Below, piece by piece: positions 58,133 to 64,000 of a DNA stretch of 64,000 bases. This DNA is from Salipiger bermudensis HTCC2601 (GTDB lineage Bacteria > Pseudomonadota > Alphaproteobacteria > Rhodobacterales > Rhodobacteraceae). The stretch covers positions 424,222-488,221 of the forward strand of contig NZ_DS022276.1 of the NCBI RefSeq assembly GCF_000153725.1. The letters are read 5' to 3'. The notes beneath the pieces were generated by a model that ran no database searches, was not told where the DNA came from, and saw nothing but the letters and a program-made list of their open reading frames with translations. The position numbers were made by a program, and so were the translations under genes. Position 1 is the first letter of the stretch; each line of letters starts with the position of its first letter.

Positions 58133-59329
58133 TCAGGCGCCCAGCGCCTCGGCAATGCGCGCCGCCAGCCGCTCGGCCACCGCGCGCTTGCCCATGCGCG
58201 GCCACGCCTCGGCGCCCGCGTCCGAGATCAGCACCACGGCGTTCTCGCTGCCGCCCATGATGCCCGTCGCCGGGCTGACGTCATTGGCGACGATCCAGTC
58301 GCAGCCCTTGCGCTGCCGCTTGGCGGTGGCATGGGCCACCACGTCGTCGGTCTCGGCGGCAAAGCCCACAACAAGGCCGGGCCGTTCCTCGCCCAGTCCC
58401 GAGACCTCGGCAAGGATGTCGGGGTTCTCGGAGAACTCGAGCACCGGCAGCCGGCCCGCCTGTTTCTTGATCTTCGAGCTAGATGCCTGCGCCACCCGCC
58501 AATCCGCCACCGCGGCGGCGAACACGGCCGCCGCGACCGGCAGCGCGCCCAGCACCGCGGCGCGCATCTCGAGCGCGCTTTCGACCTCGATGACCTCGAC
58601 CCCGGTGGGCCGGGCTTTCTCGGCCGGGCCGGTGACGAAGACCACCTCGGCACCGAGATCGCGCAGCGCCTCGGCGATCGCCGTGCCCTGCGCGCCCGAG
58701 GAGCGGTTGGCGATATAGCGCACCGGGTCGATGGGCTCATGGGTGGGGCCGGAGGTGACCAGCACCCGCCGGCCCTTCAACGGGCCGTCCGCCAGCGCCC
58801 GCTCCACCGCCGCCACGATCTGCGGCACCTCGACCAGACGCCCTGGCCCGTATTCGCCGCAGGCCATGTCGCCCGCGTCGGGGCCGACCACGGTGACGCC
58901 GTCGCCCCTCAAGGTCGCGAGATTGCGCTGCGTGGCCGGGTGCTCCCACATCCGCACGTTCATGGCGGGGGCGATCATCACCGGCGTGTCGGTGGCCAAG
59001 AGCAGCGTCGACGCGAGATCGCCCGCAAAGCCGTGTGCCATCTTGGCCATCAGGTCCGCCGTGGCAGGTGCGACCAGCACCAGATCGGCCACGCGCGAGA
59101 GCTGGATATGGCCCATCTCGGCCTCGTCGGTCAAATCGAAGAGATCGGTATAGACCTTCTCGCCGGCCAGCGCGCTTACCGAAAGCGGGGTGACGAACTC
59201 CCGCGCCGACGGCGTCAGCACCGGCGTGACCGCGGAACCGCGCTCGCGCAGGCGGCGGATCAGCTCGAGCGCCTTGTAGGCCGCAATGCCGCCGCTGATG
59301 ATGAGAAGAATTCGCTTGCCCGACAGCAT
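58133..59329 (-). CDS. coaBC: bifunctional phosphopantothenoylcysteine decarboxylase/synthetase
   Basis: Catalyses two steps of coenzyme A synthesis. The 398-residue fusion has an N-terminal FMN-dependent CoaC domain (ISGGIAAYKALELIRRL, His in MGHIQLSR, PAMNVRMWEHPA, Cys flap DMACGEYGPGR) and a C-terminal CoaB domain (VTSGPTHEPIDPVRYIANRS, AAVADWRV, KIKK). Normal length and full catalytic set. Confidence 0.97.
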   Translation of the reverse strand: MLSGKRILLIISGGIAAYKALELIRRLRERGSAVTPVLTPSAREFVTPLSVSALAGEKVYTDLFDLTDEAEMGHIQLSRVADLVLVAPATADLMAKMAHGFAGDLASTLLLATDTPVMIAPAMNVRMWEHPATQRNLATLRGDGVTVVGPDAGDMACGEYGPGRLVEVPQIVAAVERALADGPLKGRRVLVTSGPTHEPIDPVRYIANRSSGAQGTAIAEALRDLGAEVVFVTGPAEKARPTGVEVIEVESALEMRAAVLGALPVAAAVFAAAVADWRVAQASSSKIKKQAGRLPVLEFSENPDILAEVSGLGEERPGLVVGFAAETDDVVAHATAKRQRKGCDWIVANDVSPATGIMGGSENAVVLISDAGAEAWPRMGKRAVAERLAARIAEALGA

Positions 59330-59384
59330 CCCGCGCCACTCCCTTGCCCGTCACCTCTCCTGTTAAGGCGCGGGCGGGGAAAAC

Positions 59385-60224
59385 TCAATTGGCCGGAGGC
59401 TCGGGGCTCTCGAAGGCCGCGCAGGGGTCGTCGCGCTCGACCGCCTCGGTTTCTTCCAGCAGATCGAAACGGCCATCTGGCGCATCGCGCCCGGCCTCGC
59501 CCTGCCCGAGCGCAGCTACAGGCACTTCGGGGGCGGCCATGGCAATGAGCGCAGGCGCGCCCCAGTCGGTGCGGGCATGGCCATTCCCGGTGATAACGAC
59601 CACCGGCGCGCCATGCATCGACAGTGCCTCGAGCGCGGTCTCGGCAAGCCGCGCGTCGCGCAGGCGCTGGATGCCGACCATCACCGGCAGCATGTCGGCC
59701 GGCAGCGCATCACAATGTGCTGCCATCTGCATCGCCTCGCGCTCGGCCTGCTGCTCCGGCGGCAAGCCTTCATCAAGCCCGTAGAACCCGGCACTCGGGC
59801 CGAAGACGCGGTCGAGCGGCTCGTTGCGGGCACGACGGGCTTCCTCGCGGGGCATCGCGGCACCAAAAATGGCGGCCTCGCCGGCCGCCTGGAAAATCGG
59901 GTAATACATCGAGAAGTCCGGCCAACCGGACTCGTCCCACGCGAGCCGATCGGCCAGCGCGGCTTCATCTGCCAGGTATTCCGGTTGAATCGACGCCGCC
60001 TGTTCGTTGGTCAGCATCTCGAACACCACGGCCACCGGCCGGATCTCGGCCACGAGCTCTGCCTGGCGGGCATGATGAGCGGGGTTGTCATGCACCTCGC
60101 CCAGAAACACCACCTGCGCTTCCTCCAGCCTCTGAGCGTCAGCCTCGCTCTCCTGCGACAGAGCCGCGGAGGCAACCAGGGTCAGGGAGAGAAGCGGGGC
60201 GCAGAGCTGGACAGATCGCATCAT
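59385..60224 (-). CDS. ChaN-like haem-binding-fold secreted protein
   Basis: A 279-residue protein with a Sec signal peptide (MMRSVQLCAPLLSLTLVASA) and the ChaN domain hallmarks VVFLGEVHDNPAHH and VVVITGNGHARTDWG. ChaN of Campylobacter is a haem-binding iron-regulated lipoprotein; here the signal has no lipobox, so the protein is probably soluble in the periplasm. Its ATG overlaps the rpoH stop by four bases (60221-60224), indicating coupled expression with the sigma factor. Confidence 0.85.
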   Translation of the reverse strand: MMRSVQLCAPLLSLTLVASAALSQESEADAQRLEEAQVVFLGEVHDNPAHHARQAELVAEIRPVAVVFEMLTNEQAASIQPEYLADEAALADRLAWDESGWPDFSMYYPIFQAAGEAAIFGAAMPREEARRARNEPLDRVFGPSAGFYGLDEGLPPEQQAEREAMQMAAHCDALPADMLPVMVGIQRLRDARLAETALEALSMHGAPVVVITGNGHARTDWGAPALIAMAAPEVPVAALGQGEAGRDAPDGRFDLLEETEAVERDDPCAAFESPEPPAN

Positions 60225-61099
60225 GCGAGGAACTGTGCCACCTCACGCGACTGGGCTTCAAGCGACTTCCGCATTTTCACGAAGGCGGCGGCCTCAAGTT
60301 GCCGGACCCGCTCTTTCGACAGGCCAAGCTCCTGCCCAAGGCTCTCGAGCGTGCGGGTCTCGTCGCGCAGCTTGCGCTCGCGCACGATGAAGCGTTCCCG
60401 GTCATTCAGCCCGGTCAACGCCACCACCAGCCACTCGCGCAGCTGATCGTTGTCGAGCTTGCCCTCGACCAGAGATGCGCTCTGCTCGCCGTCATCCTCA
60501 AGCGTGTCGATCCATTCGCGGCCATCCTCGTCGGTCGACTGCGTCGCGTTGAGCGAAAAGTCCGAGCCCGAGAGGCGCCCGTCCATCATCTCGACATCGT
60601 GCAGCGGCACGCCCACTTCCTTGGCGATGGCAGCGTGCAGCGAGTGCCGCTCCAGCGCGCGACCCTCGGCCGCCGCCTCGCGCTCGAGCCGAGCCTGGAC
60701 CCGGCGCATGTTGAAGAACAGCGATTTCTGAGAGGAGGTCGAGCCGGTGCGCACCATCGACCAGTTTCGCATCACATAGTCCTGGATGCTGGCCTTGATC
60801 CACCAGACCGCGTAGGTCGAGAAGCGCACGCCCCGATCGGGATCGAACTTGTCGGCGGCCTTCATCAGGCCAAGACCGGCCTCTTGGATCAGGTCGCCCA
60901 TCGGCGCGCCGTATCGCTTGAACTTCGCCGCCATCGAGATCGCGAGCCGCATGTAGGCGTTGATCAGCCGATGCAATGCCGCCTCGTCTCGATGGTCGCG
61001 CCAGGCATAAGCAAGCTGCAACTCGGTTTCGGCGTCCAGAAGCTCGGCCTTCATCGCCTTGCGGGAGAGGGTCTGATCGTTGAAAGACTCGACTGCCAT
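60221..61099 (-). CDS. rpoH: RNA polymerase sigma factor, RpoHII type
   Basis: A 292-residue sigma70-family protein with regions 2 (LINAYMRLAISMAAKFKRYG, FSTYAVWWIKASIQDYVMR) and 4 (RTLESLGQELGLSKERVRQL), plus the RpoH box SSQKSLFFNMRR. It differs from RpoHI-like sigma32 in its short N-terminus and region 2 sequence and resembles RpoHII of Rhodobacter, which directs singlet-oxygen and oxidative-stress genes. ATG 61099 (MAVESFNDQ) was chosen over a longer, unlike leader. Confidence 0.9.
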   Translation of the reverse strand: MAVESFNDQTLSRKAMKAELLDAETELQLAYAWRDHRDEAALHRLINAYMRLAISMAAKFKRYGAPMGDLIQEAGLGLMKAADKFDPDRGVRFSTYAVWWIKASIQDYVMRNWSMVRTGSTSSQKSLFFNMRRVQARLEREAAAEGRALERHSLHAAIAKEVGVPLHDVEMMDGRLSGSDFSLNATQSTDEDGREWIDTLEDDGEQSASLVEGKLDNDQLREWLVVALTGLNDRERFIVRERKLRDETRTLESLGQELGLSKERVRQLEAAAFVKMRKSLEAQSREVAQFLA

Positions 61100-61575
61100 T
61101 CGGGTTCCCCATCGGTTTCTTGGACGGGCTGCCCCGCCGTCTCGCACACGCTTGTTCCTTAAGAACGCGACAAATCGGCAAATGGTTGCTGAGGCAGACA
61201 GGATTTTTTGCCCGGCACGGGAACCGAGGCGCAACATGGGGGGCCATGCGACGGTTCACGAGCTGCCGTGGCGCGCCCCGGCCGCTGACGCAACCTTGAC
61301 GTTCATCGTAGGATTTAGTCTTCCCGGACGCGCTGTCCAGACAATCCAAGCTATTGAAAAATAGTATCTTCACCCCAAACTCCAGTCGCCCAGCGCGAAG
61401 GGCGAAGCGTGTTGGTCAGAACCTTGCCTGCCTCAAGGCATCGAGCCTGCAACCCTAGAGAGAACCGACCATCACGTTTTTGCGAGCCCCGCGCGGGATC
61501 GCCTCGTATGAGCCCACCGAAAGGCCGCGCCTCGAGCGGCGAAATGCCAAGAGCCTTTCAACACCAGTGGCTGCG
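61100..61575. other. 476-bp intergenic region between rpoH and comM
   Basis: Divergent promoter region. I found no coding sequence, tRNA or strong terminator in it, and no convincing RpoE-type promoter for rpoH on reading. Only the CtrA-like box at its comM end is recognisable. Confidence 0.5.
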
Positions 61576-61591
61576 TTAACCTCTTGCTAAC
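61576..61591 (+). promoter_or_regulatory. CtrA-like box upstream of comM
   Basis: TTAAC-N5-GCTAAC differs from the rhodobacteral CtrA consensus TTAAC-N5-GTTAAC at one position. It ends 44 bp before the comM start codon, inside the expected promoter zone. Confidence 0.55.
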
Positions 61592-61635
61592 CAACTTTGC
61601 CCCATCTTCTCCCGATCTCAGAGGAAGGACCGCGC

Positions 61636-63150
61636 GTGACCGCCCATGCCTACACGGTGGCTTTCGAGGGCGTCGAGGCCCGCCCGGTAGAGGTGCAATG
61701 CGCGGTGAGCGCCGGCGTGCCGGCCTTTGCCATCGTGGGGCTGCCGGACAAGGCCGTCTCGGAAGCGCGTGAGCGGGTGCGCGCCGCGCTCACCGCCATG
61801 GCGATTGCCCTCCCCTCGAAGCGGATCACCGTGAACCTCTCGCCCGCCGACCTGCCCAAGGAGGGCTCGCATTTCGATCTTCCCATCGCGCTCGCCCTGC
61901 TCGCCGCGCTGGAAATTCTGCCCCGGGACGAGGTCGCGCGGACCATGGCGCTCGGGGAACTTGCGCTCGACGGCACGCTGGTGGCTGTGCCGGGCGCACT
62001 GCCCGCCGCGATGACCGCCGCCGAGGAAGAGCGCTCCCTGCTTTGCCCGCTCGCGTCCGGCCCCGAGGCCGCCTGGGTGGGAGCCTGCCGGGTGCTCGCC
62101 GCACGCAGCCTGACCGAGGTGGTGCGTCATTACAGCGGTGCCGCCCCCATGGCCCCCGCAGAGCCGGGCGAACGCCCCGCCGTCACCGGCCACCGCGACC
62201 TGCGTGACGTCAAGGGACAGGAGCGCGCCAAGCGCGCGCTCGAGATCGCCGCCGCCGGTCGGCACCACCTGATCCTCGTCGGCACGCCGGGCTCAGGCAA
62301 ATCGATGCTGGCCTCGCGCATGGCAGGCATCCTGCCGCCGCTCACCGCCCCGGAGGCGCTCGAGACCTCTATGATTCATTCGCTTGCCGGGCTGCTCGAC
62401 GAAGGCGGCATCTCGCGGGCGCGCCCCTACCGCGCGCCGCATCACACCGCCTCGATGGCGGCGATCATCGGCGGCGGGCGGCGGGCCAGCCCCGGCGAGG
62501 TCAGCCTCGCTCATAACGGCGTGCTCTTCATGGACGAATTCCCAGAGTTCCCCCGCACCGTGCTCGAGACCCTGCGCCAGCCGATCGAGAGCGGCGAGGT
62601 CATGGTGTCGCGGGCGAACGCCCATGTGAGCTACCCCTGCCGCTTCCTGCTGGTCGCCGCCGCCAACCCCTGCCGCTGCGGCCACCTCACCGATCCGGCC
62701 CGCGCCTGCTCGCGCGCGCCGGCCTGTGGCGAGGATTATCTCGGGCGCAGCTCGGGGCCGCTGATGGATCGCTTCGACCTGCGCATCGAGGTGCCCCCCG
62801 TCGCCTTCACCGATCTCGACCTGCCTGCCTCGGGCGACAGTTCGGCCATCGTGGCAGCGCGGGTCGAAGCGGCGCGTGCGCGACAGGCCGAGCGCTTTGC
62901 CGACCACCCCGGGCTGCGCACCAATGCCGATGCCGAGGGACAACTGCTCGAAGAGATCGCCGCGCCGGATGAAGAGAGCCGTGCGCTGCTGCTGCGCGCC
63001 TCCGACCGCTTCGGCCTCTCGGCGCGGGGCTATCATCGCATCCTGCGCGTGGCGCGCACCATCGCCGATCTCGCCGGCGACGACACGCTGCGCCGGCCGC
63101 ACGTGGCCGAGGCCCTGAGCTACCGGCTCGTTGCCGCGAGGCAGGACTGA
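61636..63150 (+). CDS. comM: ComM/YifB-family AAA+ ATPase
   Basis: Mg-chelatase-like helicase that promotes branch migration during natural transformation in other bacteria. The 504-residue product has the N-terminal ChlI/Lon-like domain (VSAGVPAFAIVGLPDKAVSE), the AAA+ core with Walker A GTPGSGKS (~residues 222-229) and Walker B VLFMDEFPEF, and the C-terminal AANPCRCGH cysteine cluster and LLRASDRFGLSARGYHRIL. Start GTG 61636 is preceded by GAGGAAGGA; ATG 61597 would add 13 residues and lacks a ribosome site. Its 3' end overlaps the converging esterase gene by 31 bp. Confidence 0.95.
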   Translation: MTAHAYTVAFEGVEARPVEVQCAVSAGVPAFAIVGLPDKAVSEARERVRAALTAMAIALPSKRITVNLSPADLPKEGSHFDLPIALALLAALEILPRDEVARTMALGELALDGTLVAVPGALPAAMTAAEEERSLLCPLASGPEAAWVGACRVLAARSLTEVVRHYSGAAPMAPAEPGERPAVTGHRDLRDVKGQERAKRALEIAAAGRHHLILVGTPGSGKSMLASRMAGILPPLTAPEALETSMIHSLAGLLDEGGISRARPYRAPHHTASMAAIIGGGRRASPGEVSLAHNGVLFMDEFPEFPRTVLETLRQPIESGEVMVSRANAHVSYPCRFLLVAAANPCRCGHLTDPARACSRAPACGEDYLGRSSGPLMDRFDLRIEVPPVAFTDLDLPASGDSSAIVAARVEAARARQAERFADHPGLRTNADAEGQLLEEIAAPDEESRALLLRASDRFGLSARGYHRILRVARTIADLAGDDTLRRPHVAEALSYRLVAARQD

Positions 63151-64000
63151 GCGAAGCGGGCCGCGAGCCGCAGCGTGGCGCGCGCCTCGGGGATCCAGCC
63201 GTCGAAGACCGGCCACGCATGGGGCGCGTCGGGGGCTTCGTGCAGCGTGACCGCGCCACCCTGTTCGCGCAGGCGGGCCGCCATGCTGCGGGCGTCATCG
63301 GCGAGGATCTCGGTCGCGGAGTGGCAGATCAGCACCGGCGGGCAGCCGGGAAAAGTGCCGTAGAGCGGCGAAATGCGCGGATCCTTCGGATCGGTCCCGG
63401 CCAGCACGATCTCGCAGAGTTCCTCGATGCGGGCGACCGGCAGGAAGGGGTCAGCGGCTGCATTGTCGCGCAGGCTCGCGCCGGTCATGTCGAGATCGGT
63501 CCAGGGCGAGAAGGCAACGACGCCCGCCGGCGGCGTGCCCTCGGCGCAGAGCCGCGCCAGCAGCGCCAGCGCCAGCCCGCCCCCGGCGGAATCGCCAGCG
63601 AGGAGGATGCGTTCCGGCAGGTAGCCCAGCGCGAGACAGCGCCGCCACGCCGCGAGGGCCGCCTCGAAGGCGGCTGGAACCGGGGCGTGCTGTGCAAGAG
63701 GGTAGTCAGGCGCGCAGATCTCGATCCGCGCCAGTTTCGACAGCCGCGCGATCAGCCCCTGATGGGTGGCGGGGCTGCCCGAGATATAGCCGCCGCCATG
63801 GAAGTAAAGGATCAGCTTGCCAGGCAGGCAGGGGCCGGCGCTGATCCAGTGCAGCCCGCCCGGGCGCTCGATCCGGCGCAGGTAGGGCGGCTGGCGCAGC
63901 ACCTGCGCCCCGAGACGGCGAAATTCGCGCTCCGCCGCGCCCGGACCCGCTGTCCGCGCCAGCCGCGGTTTGACCGCGAGGCGCAGAAAGAGGTTGAGCG
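63120..64000 (-). CDS. alpha/beta hydrolase, HSL-type esterase (5' end outside window)
   Basis: A carboxylesterase of the hormone-sensitive-lipase family. Visible motifs are the oxyanion-hole HGGG (ILYFHGGGYISG), the nucleophile elbow GDSAGGG, the acid in ATEILADDARSM and the catalytic His in DAPHAWPVF. The reading frame stays open to position 64000 with a typical N-terminal LNLFLRLAVKPRLARTAGP, so the true start lies beyond the window. Substrate unknown. Confidence 0.9.
   Translation of the reverse strand, partial: LNLFLRLAVKPRLARTAGPGAAEREFRRLGAQVLRQPPYLRRIERPGGLHWISAGPCLPGKLILYFHGGGYISGSPATHQGLIARLSKLARIEICAPDYPLAQHAPVPAAFEAALAAWRRCLALGYLPERILLAGDSAGGGLALALLARLCAEGTPPAGVVAFSPWTDLDMTGASLRDNAAADPFLPVARIEELCEIVLAGTDPKDPRISPLYGTFPGCPPVLICHSATEILADDARSMAARLREQGGAVTLHEAPDAPHAWPVFDGWIPEARATLRLAARFAQSCLAATSR

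Overview
The window is chromosomal DNA from an alphaproteobacterium of the Rhodobacteraceae (Roseobacter group). The evidence is the high GC content, the ribosomal/RNA-polymerase gene order, a GANTC methyltransferase of CcrM type, an RpoHII-like sigma factor, a three-subunit cytochrome bc1 operon, the DUF484-xerC pair and a ComM gene preceded by a CtrA-like box. No mobile element, prophage, CRISPR array or secondary-metabolite cluster is visible. Almost everything is core or family-level conserved housekeeping DNA, and I found no clearly new multi-gene system.

Layout. 1-6431 (minus): rpsL-rpsG-fusA-tuf1-rpsJ-rplC-rplD (rplD runs off the left end) from a strong sigma70-like promoter at 6403-6431. 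tuf1 carries a one-base insertion relative to the intact tuf2. 6506-8187: a glycosyltransferase and an EamA transporter. 8284-21244 (minus): secE, nusG, rplK-rplA, rplJ-rplL and rpoB-rpoC, with hairpins or terminators at the junctions and a small plus-strand DUF2798 gene between rplA and rplJ. 21542-25530: a secreted repeat protein, tRNA-Trp, a ZntB/CorA transporter, a second small secreted protein with the same repeat, and tuf2. The ancestral translation/transcription supercluster is therefore broken by accessory genes at its operon borders.

25673-33456: two lipoproteins, a universal stress protein and a degenerate-receiver OmpR-type regulator around an FNR-like box, an ABM-domain protein, DUF484-xerC, a glutathione S-transferase, the phosphatidylethanolamine pathway (psd-pssA) and a PhnA-like protein. 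33479-37149: an outer-membrane barrel resembling lipid A oxidase, then petABC (Rieske, cytochrome b, cytochrome c1). 37192-40500 (minus): thiamine ABC transporter thiB-thiP-thiQ under a TPP riboswitch. thiB is frame-disrupted near its 5' end. 40599-44757: aroC, a chemotaxis receptor and an EamA exporter.

45075-51261: ccrM with three GANTC sites just upstream, rnhB, an SDR, a DUF8173-like membrane protein, and groES-groEL with a perfect CIRCE operator. 51484-64000: an EamA transporter, a DUF2161 nuclease-like protein, a TraB/GumN protein, an M3 oligopeptidase, membrane-anchored MoeB, dut, coaBC, chaN-like, rpoHII, comM and a partial HSL-family esterase that runs off the right end.

The leads most worth checking are the tuf1 and thiB frame disruptions (real decay or assembly error), a roughly 43-residue repeat shared by two nearby secreted proteins, the CtrA-like box before comM, the GANTC cluster before ccrM, paired 15-bp triple repeats at 28504-28548 and 28878-28922, and the pseudo-receiver regulator next to an FNR-like box.
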